In this document: positions 26,712 through 37,033 of the stretch, piece by piece
How positions within the stretch are numbered: position 1 is the stretch's first letter
How the letters are laid out: every line of letters begins with the position of its first letter
Assembly (NCBI GenBank): GCA_964514395.1
Contig: CAZEQK010000015.1
Coordinates: 1-64,000, forward strand
Direction: 5' to 3'
DNA from: CAZEQK01 sp964514395
GTDB taxonomy: Bacteria > Bacillota > Bacilli > Tepidibacillales > Tepidibacillaceae
DNA length: 64,000 nucleotides
Position numbers and translations under genes: made by a program
Notes under the pieces: model-generated
What the model was told of the DNA's origin: nothing
What the model saw: the letters and a program-made list of their open reading frames with translations, nothing else
Databases searched by the model: none

Positions 26712-26822
26712 AATAAAAAATCATGCTCAACTCAAGAGAGGGGGTGACCGAGGATGAGAGAACAGAGCTATAAAATGATTAACTCTCAACCAAACAAATA
26801 TAGAGGAGGAGAAACAAAGGTT

Positions 26823-29800
26823 ATGAAAAAAAGATTATCAAGCCTATTAGTGTTAGCAATGATCTTTACATTACTAGCACCTGCAATGGCATTCGCAGCA
26901 ACTGGTGATGCTACAGTTACAGCTTCAACCATAGGTTGGGCTACTGGCGCTGCAATGGAAGCTGGTGCACAATCAACTCTTGCTGTTTCTGTAACAACAA
27001 GTACAGCAGGTAATGTTAGAATTAATTTTGACAAAACTGGATTTATTGTTACTGGTATAGGTGACTTGAATGCCACAGGAGCAGTTGTGAATGGTAATTC
27101 AGTTATTTATCCAGTAGCAGCAGCTGGGCCTTATAATTTTGCTCCAGAAGTGAAAAACCCAGTTAAAGTAGGAGTATATCCTTTAGACCAGAATAGTAAT
27201 GGTTTTTATACTGATCCAGGTGATTATGCTCCAATTCAAGTAAATGATGTACAACAAAGTTATGCAGCATTGACAACTCAATACACAGTTCAAATTTCTC
27301 CAGATTCCATTGGAACTGGTACTACTCAAAACATTGGAGTTAGTGTGTTAGAAAATGGAACTCCAGTAACAGATGATTCTATTCAATACACTGTTACTGA
27401 TAGCCAAGGATATAGCAACGTTAACACAGTAAATGGTGGTAGCTATACATTAGCTTACTCCGCTCCAGATGTTGAAAGTACAGTAACTGTACAAGTTTAT
27501 GATAATGCAACTACTTATATGGGTATGGCTACAGTAGATGTTTCTCATCAATTAAGCGTGAATCCATTTACCGTTAAAATGAATGATACTAAGACTATCA
27601 TCGGTAAGTTATTAATGGGTAATGGTGATGCTATTGATTATACTGCTGATCCACAAGAAATCTTTGTAAAAATCGGTGCTAATGAAGTTGCACATGCATT
27701 ACCAGCTAAAGACGGTACTTTCGCAGTAACAGCTACATTTACTGAAGCTGGTGACTTCGTTATTGGTACTAGAGATCCAGGTACACTAGTAGTAGGTAAT
27801 GCTGAGTTTAAAGGTACAGTTCAAGCTGGTGCTTTAACAGTAACTGCTCCTGATACTTCATTAGTAGCTAATACTTTTGTATCTAATAATGTTAAATTTA
27901 CTGCTAAAGTTGGAGATCAAGCTGCTCCAAATGCTGTAATTACTTTATCTAATGTTTTAATTGACAGCTCTTTCGATCCTTTAACAGATGTAGTAGCAGG
28001 TTCAGTTGATTTAGCAAATTCAGAAAAAGATGTTTATCTTAATTACAAAGTGCTTACATTAATTACTGATGGTGATGGTGAAGCTATAATTAATGCTAAA
28101 TTCACTAAAACAGGTACAGTAGTAGTTGATGGTGCTTATGATTCCAATACAGCTGGTTATGCTGATGTACCAGAATACGTTGGTTCAGCTACATTTAATG
28201 TTCTTGGTGCTGAGAAATTCAACATTCAAGTTTCACATAACAATGATACAATCAGATCAAATGTATATGAGACATTTACTATTAATTTCTCAGATTTAAA
28301 CGGTATTGGTATTGACCCAACTAATGGTTTAACTAAGGTTGAATATTCCGTTGTAGGTCCTGGTATTGATTATTCAAGTGAAACTACTGCGATTGGTGAT
28401 ACTCAATTTGTAAAAGGAGTAACACCTAACCAAGCTGGTTCCATTACAATTACTGTAACAGGTACATTTAAAGATGGTTCCACAGAAACAAAAATGGAGA
28501 CATATGATGTTGCTGGTTATTATGTTGCAGTAAGTCTTGATAAAGCAACTACTGGTGATGTTATAGACTTCAGTTCAGCTGTTACTGATCAAGATGGAAC
28601 TCCAATCAACAATGCAAAAGTTGTATTAACAATGGCTAGTAATAATACTTCAATCACTGATTTCTATACTTTAGATAGTGATACTGGAGAATATACTGTT
28701 ACTGCTAATACCTTAACTCTTGATGGTACAGTTACTAACATTAATAATGGTTACTATGCAAAAACATTAAAAGTTAACGAAGTAGGTCAAGTTGACGTAT
28801 CAGTTAAAATCTTTGATACAGATACTACTAGCCCTACCTATAATACTTGGGTTACTTCAGCTACTTCTTCCTTTACTGTAGCTGGTCAAAACGTGTACCA
28901 AGTTAACGTTGATAAATCTTTATTAGCTGGTAAAGGTGAAGATTTAATTGTTCAAGTAATCGATGATCAAGGAAATCCTGTAACAAATCTTGTTAAGTTT
29001 GAAGTAACAAGACCTGATACTGATCACAACAATTTATCAGTAAATAGTGTAACATCAGCAGCTACTGGTTTAACATCAGAAATAACAGGATCACCTATTG
29101 ATACTAATAGTGATTCAGTTGTTGATTCATACAAATTCACTAATGTATTAACAACTACACCTGGTGATTATATAGTTGTAGCAAGTACAGATAATGGCGA
29201 AAAACAAGGTGAATTCACATTACATGTTGTAGCGCCTCAAATTGATTTTGGTCGAGCTAAATTAACAGAAAACTTTAAGCAATTAGTTACTGTAACAGCT
29301 ACTGACCCACGTAATGGAAGTGCTTTGGACTTCTACTTGACTTTAGATGGTACTACTAACACAACAAACCATGCAACAGCATATTTCTATGATCAAGATA
29401 ATAGAGATGGTCTTCCTGCTCTTGGTTTAAGCGCTTCAGCTTCTAAATCATTTACTTTCTATATTCTACCAGTAATTGATCAATCTTTAAGTGATTATGT
29501 AAATCAATTATCATTTGACATTACACTTGATGGTAATACAGTTGATAATGCGAAGGTATTTGATGTAGACCAAGCTAAATTAATGGTTTCTAATGATGTA
29601 AATGAAGTATACTTAAATGCTAATAATACTTTAGAACTTAGTGCTACAGATGCAAATGGTCAGCCTGTTGTTCAAACAGGAGTTTATTATGATGGTCATA
29701 CTATTGGTAAAACTGATTCTAATGGTAAGTTAGTATATACTTTTGCACCAAATGCTAGTGGAGATTTAGATTTCTATCTTCTTGATGAAGGTAAAGTAGA

Positions 29801-30464
29801 TATTACTAAAACCGATACTTCATCATTAAATGAGACTAAGGCTACTGTTAAATCAGTACCAGATAATGTTAAACCAGAAATCCACTTAGTTTCTGATGCA
29901 ACTACAACTGATGCTAGTTACACATTAGTTGTTGGATTCTCTGATAACACTTATGTTAAAGAAGCATATCTTGATAACACTAAATTACCTGTTGTAAATG
30001 GACAAATTCGTTTCAATACAACATTAAAAGATGGCGAAAACAACTTCTACGTTGTAGCTGTTGACGTTGCTGGTAATTCAACAGATGAGACATTAACAGT
30101 ATCAAAAGTTCAACCACAAACAACTAAAGTTTCCTTTGTTCTTAACAAGGATACTGGATTAGGAGCTGCATTCGTTAGTACTGGACGTACATTTATCCCA
30201 TTCCGTGCTTTAGGTAATGAGTTAGGTGCTTACACTTACTATGATTCAGCTACTAAAACTGTTGTATTAAAACGTGGTGACACTAAAGTTGAGTTAACAC
30301 TTGGCTCTAAGGTTGCTGTAGTTAATGGTAAAGATGTTCAAATGGACGTAGCTCCAATTGTTAAGGATGGACGTACTTATGTACCATTCCGTGCAGTAGG
30401 TGAAATGTTCGACGCATATGTATATTATGATTCAGCATCAAAAACCGTTAGCTATACGTTTTAA
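26823..30464 (+). CDS. S-layer-like secreted protein with C-terminal copper-amine-oxidase-N-like domain
   Basis: A 1213-residue secreted protein. The signal peptide MKKRLSSLLVLAMIF...AMAFA is followed by mature sequence beginning near ATGDATV. The long middle part is beta-rich, Ala/Thr/Asn/Asp-rich and almost free of cysteine, as in S-layer proteins. Residues about 1102-1213 form a stalk-like module with two RTFIPFRALG/RTYVPFRAVGE blocks, annotated in families as 'copper amine oxidase N-terminal'. There is no SLH domain, so anchoring is unclear. Two starts are possible: ATG 26754 after GAGAGGGGGTGA, and ATG 26823 after GAGGAGGAG. The second gives a standard signal peptide. It ends at a strong terminator and has a close paralogue next door. 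Confidence 0.85.
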   Translation: MKKRLSSLLVLAMIFTLLAPAMAFAATGDATVTASTIGWATGAAMEAGAQSTLAVSVTTSTAGNVRINFDKTGFIVTGIGDLNATGAVVNGNSVIYPVAAAGPYNFAPEVKNPVKVGVYPLDQNSNGFYTDPGDYAPIQVNDVQQSYAALTTQYTVQISPDSIGTGTTQNIGVSVLENGTPVTDDSIQYTVTDSQGYSNVNTVNGGSYTLAYSAPDVESTVTVQVYDNATTYMGMATVDVSHQLSVNPFTVKMNDTKTIIGKLLMGNGDAIDYTADPQEIFVKIGANEVAHALPAKDGTFAVTATFTEAGDFVIGTRDPGTLVVGNAEFKGTVQAGALTVTAPDTSLVANTFVSNNVKFTAKVGDQAAPNAVITLSNVLIDSSFDPLTDVVAGSVDLANSEKDVYLNYKVLTLITDGDGEAIINAKFTKTGTVVVDGAYDSNTAGYADVPEYVGSATFNVLGAEKFNIQVSHNNDTIRSNVYETFTINFSDLNGIGIDPTNGLTKVEYSVVGPGIDYSSETTAIGDTQFVKGVTPNQAGSITITVTGTFKDGSTETKMETYDVAGYYVAVSLDKATTGDVIDFSSAVTDQDGTPINNAKVVLTMASNNTSITDFYTLDSDTGEYTVTANTLTLDGTVTNINNGYYAKTLKVNEVGQVDVSVKIFDTDTTSPTYNTWVTSATSSFTVAGQNVYQVNVDKSLLAGKGEDLIVQVIDDQGNPVTNLVKFEVTRPDTDHNNLSVNSVTSAATGLTSEITGSPIDTNSDSVVDSYKFTNVLTTTPGDYIVVASTDNGEKQGEFTLHVVAPQIDFGRAKLTENFKQLVTVTATDPRNGSALDFYLTLDGTTNTTNHATAYFYDQDNRDGLPALGLSASASKSFTFYILPVIDQSLSDYVNQLSFDITLDGNTVDNAKVFDVDQAKLMVSNDVNEVYLNANNTLELSATDANGQPVVQTGVYYDGHTIGKTDSNGKLVYTFAPNASGDLDFYLLDEGKVDITKTDTSSLNETKATVKSVPDNVKPEIHLVSDATTTDASYTLVVGFSDNTYVKEAYLDNTKLPVVNGQIRFNTTLKDGENNFYVVAVDVAGNSTDETLTVSKVQPQTTKVSFVLNKDTGLGAAFVSTGRTFIPFRALGNELGAYTYYDSATKTVVLKRGDTKVELTLGSKVAVVNGKDVQMDVAPIVKDGRTYVPFRAVGEMFDAYVYYDSASKTVSYTF

Positions 30465-30478
30465 TTAGCTTATAATTA

Positions 30479-30514
30479 ACAAAAAGGTCTCCCGTAAGGG
30501 AGGCCTTTTTTTGT
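30479..30514 (+). terminator. Terminator of the first S-layer-like gene
   Basis: ACAAAAAGGTCTCCC pairs with GGGAGGCCTTTTTTTGT around a GTAA loop, with one G-T wobble and a run of seven T. Confidence 0.93.
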
Positions 30515-30679
30515 TATACATGAAGTAATACATAATATTAGTATAGGTCATACAAATAAAAATACAGGTACAAGTATAGTAAAAAATTAATAGTTTTAGA
30601 TGAAATGGAATAATTGCTAATAGAGTCGAATATAAAACAGTAATGAATAAAATGTGTGTAAGGAAGGAGATATAAAGGA

Positions 30680-33600
30680 ATGATGAAGTTTCTTTCTAAG
30701 CTATTAGCAATTGTTTTAATATTTTCATTAGGTACTCCTGCCATTGTTATTGGTGCTAGTAATCAACAGGCTACTATAAATAGTACTCCTACAATGGAGT
30801 GGAATGATAGTGATTCCCACGAAGCAGGCGCTAGTTCTGTATTAAATACTTTGGTAAATGTATATGGCAAAACAGGTGATATTATAACTATAGATTTCTC
30901 TAATACAGGATTTATTGTTACAGGTATAGGAGAAATAGATGAAAATATTATTACTGGTACAATCAATGCAAATACGGTAACATATCAACTTAAAACAAAT
31001 GTAGATAATGAAAATTTATTGTTAAAGCCAACTGTGATAAATCCAAGAAAAGTAGGCATCTATACTGGTAATGATTCGAATTATATCAAAATAAACAGTA
31101 TAGCTGCGGCATATGTGTTGGAAACTGAATACACAGTTAAATTATCTCAGGAATCTGTGGGTACTGGTGTAACAAACATTATAACGATTAGCGTTTTTGA
31201 GAATGGTAATTTAGTATCAGATGATCCTATGGATTATCATATTGCTGGCTTAAGTACAAATTATGCAGTGAGGGGTGGAAGTTTCGTATTTGCATATTCT
31301 GCTCCTGAAGAAGAAACAACGATACCAATTTTTGTTTTTAATGAAGCAACTGGTTTTATGGGTCATACACTTTTAAAAGTAGAAGATGATTTAAAAGTAA
31401 ATTCGATTGAAGTTAAAGCTGGTGAAACTAAAGTTGTTCAAGGGAAATTATTATTAGGTAATGGAAAAGTAAAAACCTCTCCACTAACGAATAAACCATT
31501 ATCACAAGAAATTGAAGTAAAAATAGGAAATAGGTTAATTGCAAAAACACAAACAGCATATGATGGGTCTTTTGCTGTTACTGCAACATTTGATGAAGCT
31601 GGTCCGTTTACTGTAGGGGCAACCAATGGACTTTCTGTATTTAATGGGGTAGTAAAGCCTAATGAATTAAATGTAACTACTTCTCTTCAAACACCATTAA
31701 TAGCAAATACATTTGCATCTGATGTAAAGATAAGAGCGAAGGTGGGTGATAATGAAGCAAGGGGCGCTTATATTACATTAACGAATCTACTGATTGATAA
31801 GTCCTTTAATCCAATAGAAGATGTCATCAAGGGAACGATTATTTCATATAAGCAAGATAGTAACGATAATTATAACTCATTAGTCATTAAAACAGATTTC
31901 AATGGGGAGATTGAGTTCTATGCTTCTTTTGCTAGGGTTGGAATAGTTTCTGTGTATGGCGAGTATGATACGGAGTATTTAGGCTATGAGTATGGTACTG
32001 AACCAGAATATGTTGGATCAACATCGTTCAACGTAATAAATGCAGAGAAATTTAATGTCCAGATAAATCATAGTAATATCAATAATGATGAGATTATTAG
32101 ATCTAATGTAGAAGAAACTTTTAATGTTTATTATTCTGATATTAATGGTGAAGGAATAATGGATGAGGGAGATTCTTTAGTAAAGGTAAACTATAGTGTG
32201 GAAGGTCCAGGGATAGACATAGAAAAAGAAATAGCTCAGTCACAAGGAGGAAGATTTGTTGTCGTCGTGACACCATCTGAGGCGGGCCAGATTACCTTTA
32301 ACGTAACAGGTACATTCGCTGATGGTTCGACAGTCACAAAAACTAAAGTTTTTAATGTGGAAGGTTATTATATAAATTTAAATATCGACAGAGCAGTTAT
32401 AGGAAACATCGTTCATTTTAATGCAACAATTACTGAACTTGATGGTACACCAATTAATACAGCTCAAATACAAATAAAAATGAAGTCTGATAATTTTTCC
32501 ATTACTAATTTTTACACCTATGACCAATCAGATAAGGGATTTACTATGCCACAGAACAACATAACAATTAATGGGCAATTAGAAAATATTAATAATGGTA
32601 ATTATTCGAGAGACTTTAAGGTGAATGAAGTTGGTACAGTAGAAGTTTTAGCTAAAATTTTTGATGGAACGAAATGGGTAATTTCAGCTACATCAACATT
32701 TACGATAGTAGGAGAAAATGTTTATAACGTTTTAGCAGATAAAGTATTATTAGCTGGAAAAGCTGAAGACTTAATTGTTCAAGTTTTTAATACTGATGGC
32801 AGTCCTGTTAGAGATTATGTCAAGTTTGTTACAAATAAACCAGGTGAAGATTACGATGTATTAAAAGTAAATGGAATGACTAGCACTTCTATTTATGGCA
32901 GTCCTATTGATACGAATGGTGATTCAATTGTTGATGCATATAAGTTTACTAACGTTTATACAACAACACCTGGTGACTATACGATTGTGGCAAGTACTGA
33001 TAATGGTAGAAAACAAGGCGAGTTAATCTTACATGTTTTAGCACCAGATGTAAGAATTTCACCAACCAAAATAACGGAGAACTACAAACAAAAGGTTAAT
33101 ATTACAGCATATGATCCAAGAAATAATGAGCCATTAGAGTTTTCATTGAATTTAGATTCTGCTACAAATCAGATCAACGGTTCTGATGCAACCTTTTACG
33201 ATGAGGATAATATAAACACTTCTATCGCATTACCATCTAATATAGCAAAATCATTTACTTTTTACATGTTACCTACCGTTAATCAAAATCAGAAAGACTC
33301 CAGTAATCAATTGGCATTTGATATCACAATTGATGGTAATACCTTAATGAATGGAAAGGTTTTTGAAATAGGGCAAGCGAAATTAGTAACGAAAAATGAA
33401 CAAACTAAAATATATTTAGATGTTAATAATAGTATAGAGTTTGAAGCTACAGATGCAAACAATAATCCTATAGCGAATAAGGAAGTAATGTACAATGATA
33501 AAATTATCGGTAAAACGGGTATAAATGGGACGTTTGAATACAATTTCACACCAAAGTCTAGTGGAGGTATTGAATTTATCCTTAGCGATGATGTCTATAG

Positions 33601-34249
33601 TGGAGAGACTAGTACTACGATTTATGCAACACTTGACACTGAAGTTCCACAAATTCATTTAGTCTCAAGTGAGCAAGTAACAGATGAAAATTATACGTTA
33701 ATTGTTGATTTTACAGATAATACAAAAGTAACTAGGGCATTTGTTAATAATAAAGCAATTCCTGTAGTAAATAATAGAATCATTTATAAAGATACCTTAA
33801 CAGATGGCATGAACCAGTTCTATATTGTTGCTTATGATATAGTTGGTAATCCAAATGCTCAAACTTTTATCATTACAAAATTACAACCACAAAAGAAAAA
33901 AATGGTAAAGGTGACCTTTAAATTAGGTGAAGATACAGGTTTAGGAGTACCTTTTATAGAAAATGGCCGTACTTACATTCCATTACGCGCCTTAGGTGAT
34001 AGGATAGGTGCAAATATAGTTTACAATCCTGATACGAAGAAAATAGTAATGATACGCGGAGATATAAAAGTAGAGCTAACACTTAATTCAAAAACTGCTA
34101 TAGTGAATGGCAAAAAAATCGAAATGGACGTGACCCCAATTGTTAAAATGGGTCATACTTATCTACCATTTAGAGTAGTCGGTGAATTTCTCGAAGCAAA
34201 TGTATACTATGATTCATCAACAAAGTCTGTAAGCTATACATTTATTTAA
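30680..34249 (+). CDS. Paralogous S-layer-like secreted protein
   Basis: A 1189-residue paralogue of the preceding protein. The whole architecture is shared: signal peptide (about residues 1-27), the GFIVTGIGE strand, VGIYTGN, the EYVGSTSFNV and SPIDTNGDSIVDAYKFTN blocks, and the C-terminal 'copper amine oxidase N'-like module (about 1075-1189) with RTYIPLRALG and HTYLPFRVVGE. Codon use is less biased than in the first copy, which suggests lower expression. AAGGAAGGAG lies before the ATG. Two ATGs (30680 and 30683) are possible. It has its own terminator. It may be an alternative or minor surface-layer protein. Confidence 0.83.
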   Translation: MMKFLSKLLAIVLIFSLGTPAIVIGASNQQATINSTPTMEWNDSDSHEAGASSVLNTLVNVYGKTGDIITIDFSNTGFIVTGIGEIDENIITGTINANTVTYQLKTNVDNENLLLKPTVINPRKVGIYTGNDSNYIKINSIAAAYVLETEYTVKLSQESVGTGVTNIITISVFENGNLVSDDPMDYHIAGLSTNYAVRGGSFVFAYSAPEEETTIPIFVFNEATGFMGHTLLKVEDDLKVNSIEVKAGETKVVQGKLLLGNGKVKTSPLTNKPLSQEIEVKIGNRLIAKTQTAYDGSFAVTATFDEAGPFTVGATNGLSVFNGVVKPNELNVTTSLQTPLIANTFASDVKIRAKVGDNEARGAYITLTNLLIDKSFNPIEDVIKGTIISYKQDSNDNYNSLVIKTDFNGEIEFYASFARVGIVSVYGEYDTEYLGYEYGTEPEYVGSTSFNVINAEKFNVQINHSNINNDEIIRSNVEETFNVYYSDINGEGIMDEGDSLVKVNYSVEGPGIDIEKEIAQSQGGRFVVVVTPSEAGQITFNVTGTFADGSTVTKTKVFNVEGYYINLNIDRAVIGNIVHFNATITELDGTPINTAQIQIKMKSDNFSITNFYTYDQSDKGFTMPQNNITINGQLENINNGNYSRDFKVNEVGTVEVLAKIFDGTKWVISATSTFTIVGENVYNVLADKVLLAGKAEDLIVQVFNTDGSPVRDYVKFVTNKPGEDYDVLKVNGMTSTSIYGSPIDTNGDSIVDAYKFTNVYTTTPGDYTIVASTDNGRKQGELILHVLAPDVRISPTKITENYKQKVNITAYDPRNNEPLEFSLNLDSATNQINGSDATFYDEDNINTSIALPSNIAKSFTFYMLPTVNQNQKDSSNQLAFDITIDGNTLMNGKVFEIGQAKLVTKNEQTKIYLDVNNSIEFEATDANNNPIANKEVMYNDKIIGKTGINGTFEYNFTPKSSGGIEFILSDDVYSGETSTTIYATLDTEVPQIHLVSSEQVTDENYTLIVDFTDNTKVTRAFVNNKAIPVVNNRIIYKDTLTDGMNQFYIVAYDIVGNPNAQTFIITKLQPQKKKMVKVTFKLGEDTGLGVPFIENGRTYIPLRALGDRIGANIVYNPDTKKIVMIRGDIKVELTLNSKTAIVNGKKIEMDVTPIVKMGHTYLPFRVVGEFLEANVYYDSSTKSVSYTFI

Positions 34250-34258
34250 TACTATACT

Positions 34259-34286
34259 AAAAAGCCCCTTAAACGGGGCTTTTTTC
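34259..34286 (+). terminator. Terminator between convergent genes
   Basis: AAAAAGCCCC and GGGGCTTTTTT form a 10-bp stem with a TTAAAC loop and T-run. A-rich and T-rich flanks on both sides would also serve the converging minus-strand gene. Confidence 0.92.
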
Positions 34287-34307
34287 TGTAAGCAATGCGT
34301 TGATCAT

Positions 34308-35285
34308 TTAATTGGGATACCAATAAATGATATTTTCAAATTCAACCTTATATAATTTATTTTCTCCTTCAAGATAAACAAGATGTGCTAGCGTTTCTGC
34401 CATAGCGAATCGTAATTGATGGACCGATAGGTCTTTGCCGAACATTAGTTTACAAACTTCGTAGCCAGTGGATTTAGTACCTACCCATGTTAATACTTTA
34501 TCTAAACGTTCTCTATGATGTTCTAATAACTCCTCAATTCTGTTTTGTACATTTGTGCAGATATTTTTATGAGCAGGAAAAGCAATATCTATATCGTATT
34601 TGTTAATTTTATTTAGACTATTAATGAAGCTCTTTAGAGGATTTCTATCTGTCCCTTTTGGCCAAAGACTAACATTTGGTGTTATTTTTGGTAGAATATG
34701 ATCCCCGGAAAACAAGAATTTTTTTTGGGGTTGATAGAAACATATATGACCATCTGAATGTCCTGGTGTTAGAATAGCTTGATACTGGTCATCGCCAAGC
34801 TGGATATAGCTACCATCCTCAATATATGTAACCTTTGGTTTAGGACTGACCCATGAAATGAATTCATACATATGCTCTATCATTTTTTCTGCCAATTCTC
34901 TATACATTCCATGGTGTATATAAAAATCACGCATAGTAATCCCCATGTTATTACCTTTAGAGAACCAAAAAAGATTTGCTGAGTGATCGTCAATAGAAGA
35001 AATATATACAGGGGCACCACTTTTTTCTTGTAGCCACCCCGCTGCACCATAATGGTCTGGATGATAATGGGTAAGTATTATCTTTTCAATATCATTCCAT
35101 TTAATCTGATGTGTCTGAAGAAATTCCTGCCAAATTAACTCAGTATCTTTTGTGTGTAGTCCAGTATCAATAATAGTCCAGCCATTCTTCCCTTTTATTG
35201 CATATGCATAAATCCAGCGAAGAGGAAAGGGAAGTGGTATTTGTATTCGATAAATATTGTCTTTAACTTGTTCCACTAATTTCAT
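34308..35285 (-). CDS. MBL-fold metallo-hydrolase
   Basis: A cytoplasmic 325-residue hydrolase of the metallo-beta-lactamase fold. THYHPDHYGAAG (His73, His75, Asp77, His78) is the zinc-binding motif. TPGHSDGHICFY and FSGDHILPKI supply the next metal ligands. A C-terminal helical part (about 215-310) resembles the LACTB2/YflN-like group. No substrate can be named. GAAGGG lies immediately before the ATG, a short spacing. It converges with the S-layer gene and stands alone. Confidence 0.88.
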   Translation of the reverse strand: MKLVEQVKDNIYRIQIPLPFPLRWIYAYAIKGKNGWTIIDTGLHTKDTELIWQEFLQTHQIKWNDIEKIILTHYHPDHYGAAGWLQEKSGAPVYISSIDDHSANLFWFSKGNNMGITMRDFYIHHGMYRELAEKMIEHMYEFISWVSPKPKVTYIEDGSYIQLGDDQYQAILTPGHSDGHICFYQPQKKFLFSGDHILPKITPNVSLWPKGTDRNPLKSFINSLNKINKYDIDIAFPAHKNICTNVQNRIEELLEHHRERLDKVLTWVGTKSTGYEVCKLMFGKDLSVHQLRFAMAETLAHLVYLEGENKLYKVEFENIIYWYPN

Positions 35286-35488
35286 TCCCTTCTAAAATGA
35301 AAAGGCTCATATTAAATTTCTATGCATTGTGTTTATTATACCAAATATAGATAAATAGATTATTACTCAACTTTAGTAAAAATTAAGAAAAACTTAAAAA
35401 GAATTATATGGAAAAAGAGGAAAATAGCAAAAAATGTCTAATATTATCATATAAACAATCTTAGCATATATAGGAAGGGAGAAAAATC

Positions 35489-36967
35489 ATGAAGAAAAAC
35501 TTTAAAGGAGTAGTAATAGGTATCATTATTATAACTTTTTTATTCAGCAGTCCAGCACTCGCAGACTCTGTAACCAAAAAAATTGATGTATTGATAAATA
35601 ATATCACTTTAATGGTAAATGGCAAAAAGGTTGAAGCGGATAATATATTATACAATGGAACTACTTACGTGCCATTAAGACCTATAGCAGAGATGTTAGA
35701 TAAAAACTTATCCTGGGATGCAAATACTAAAACAGCAGGTATCACTAATAAACCTGTCGTAATTGTAAAAAAAGATGATGAAGGTAAAATTGAGTTAGTT
35801 CCTCTTGATAAAGTTAAACAACAAAAAACCACTGAAGAAATAGGGGAAAAAATATCAAGTCTTGTAAAGATTGAGGATTATGATAAGGACGGACAACTAT
35901 TAGGATCTGGTTCAGGCGTATTTATTAACAATAACGGATATATCATTACTAATTATCATGTAATAAGTTTAGGATATGAACTAAAAGTAATTACAGGAGA
36001 TACAGATCATAGTAAAAGTTATGATAATGTTGAAATCATTAATTACGATAGATTTAGAGATTTAGCACTAATTAAAATAAATACAAACTCTGTGGGGTTA
36101 CCTATTTCCGATACAAAACAAAATCTTGGCTCTGATGTCATTCTACTTAGTAATCCATTGGGATTAACTAATGTTATGACAAAGGGTATTGTTTCTTCAT
36201 TTCGAGATGTGGATGGAGAGAACTACATTCAAATAGATGCCGCAGCTTCCCCAGGAAGCTCTGGAGGAGCTTTACTCAACATGAATGGAGAAATTATCGG
36301 CATTATGGATGCGCAATATACTAGTGGTCAGAACTTAAATCTAGCGATACCTAGTATAGATCTATTAACCTTCCTTGAAAATTCATCTGAAGCAAAAAGA
36401 AAAATTAAAGAGATCGATTTTTTAGGTGGAAAATATATTGGTGAGGTTGAAAATGGGAAGTACAATGGATATGGAAAATTAATGCTAGACAACGGTGACA
36501 TGTATGAAGGAGATTTTGTGAACGGCTTAAAGAGTGGTCAAGGAAATTATTACTTTGCTGATGGATCCCATTATAAAGGACAATTTTCATTAGATATGAT
36601 GACAGGGCAAGGTAATATGGATTACGTGAACGGGGACTCTTATCATGGGGACTTTGTTAATGGATTAAGAGAAGGCGAAGGACAAATAATATATAGTAAC
36701 GGAGAATATTATCAGGGAATGTTCTCTAATGATATAAGAGATGGATTTGGCCAGCTATGGACATTCGATAATAAAATATACATTGGGATATTTAAAGATG
36801 ACCAATATGACAATATCGGGATGATATATGATACTAAAACCACTGAAGTAACTGCGGTTCGTTCATTTGTGAATGGCAAAATAATTGGACAATACGCAAA
36901 GTTTGATAAGGATGGTAATGGTCATATTTATAAAAAAGTAAATGGAAATGAAATAAGAATTAGGTAG
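35489..36967 (+). CDS. Secreted trypsin-like serine protease with N-terminal CAO-N-like and C-terminal MORN repeats
   Basis: A 492-residue exported protein. The signal peptide (about 1-26) is followed by a half 'copper amine oxidase N'-like module (residues 32-85, TTYVPLRPIAEML). An HtrA-type trypsin domain follows with His157 (ITNYHV), Asp191 (FRDLALI) and Ser258 (SPGSSGG). Then, in place of a PDZ domain, about five or six MORN-type repeats lie at 316-440 with YEGDFVNG, YKGQF, YHGDFVNG and YQGMF units. The catalytic triad looks intact. AGGAAGGGA lies upstream of the ATG. It is single, with a hairpin behind it. MORN repeats on an extracellular protease are unusual and may bind a surface or glycan. 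Confidence 0.87.
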   Translation: MKKNFKGVVIGIIIITFLFSSPALADSVTKKIDVLINNITLMVNGKKVEADNILYNGTTYVPLRPIAEMLDKNLSWDANTKTAGITNKPVVIVKKDDEGKIELVPLDKVKQQKTTEEIGEKISSLVKIEDYDKDGQLLGSGSGVFINNNGYIITNYHVISLGYELKVITGDTDHSKSYDNVEIINYDRFRDLALIKINTNSVGLPISDTKQNLGSDVILLSNPLGLTNVMTKGIVSSFRDVDGENYIQIDAAASPGSSGGALLNMNGEIIGIMDAQYTSGQNLNLAIPSIDLLTFLENSSEAKRKIKEIDFLGGKYIGEVENGKYNGYGKLMLDNGDMYEGDFVNGLKSGQGNYYFADGSHYKGQFSLDMMTGQGNMDYVNGDSYHGDFVNGLREGEGQIIYSNGEYYQGMFSNDIRDGFGQLWTFDNKIYIGIFKDDQYDNIGMIYDTKTTEVTAVRSFVNGKIIGQYAKFDKDGNGHIYKKVNGNEIRIR

Positions 36968-36973
36968 AATTTA

Positions 36974-37004
36974 AGGGGACTAGAAAGTAATTTTCTAATC
37001 CCCA
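36974..37004. terminator. Hairpin between convergent genes
   Basis: GGGGACTAGAAA pairs with TTTCTAATCCCC with one mismatch. No long T-run follows, so termination is plausible, not certain. Confidence 0.5.
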
Positions 37005-37033
37005 ATAAATTCTATTTATGTGATCAATTAAGA

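Larger units (their letters stand above)
26256..26753. other. Long regulatory region ahead of the S-layer-like gene
   Basis: About 500 bases without a gene. It carries several AT-rich promoter-like stretches (TATAAT at 26476 and at 26627) and two hairpins close to the start codons (26672-26711). Long leaders with several promoters are known for S-layer genes of Bacillales, where they give strong and stable expression. The similarity here is in layout only. Confidence 0.6.
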
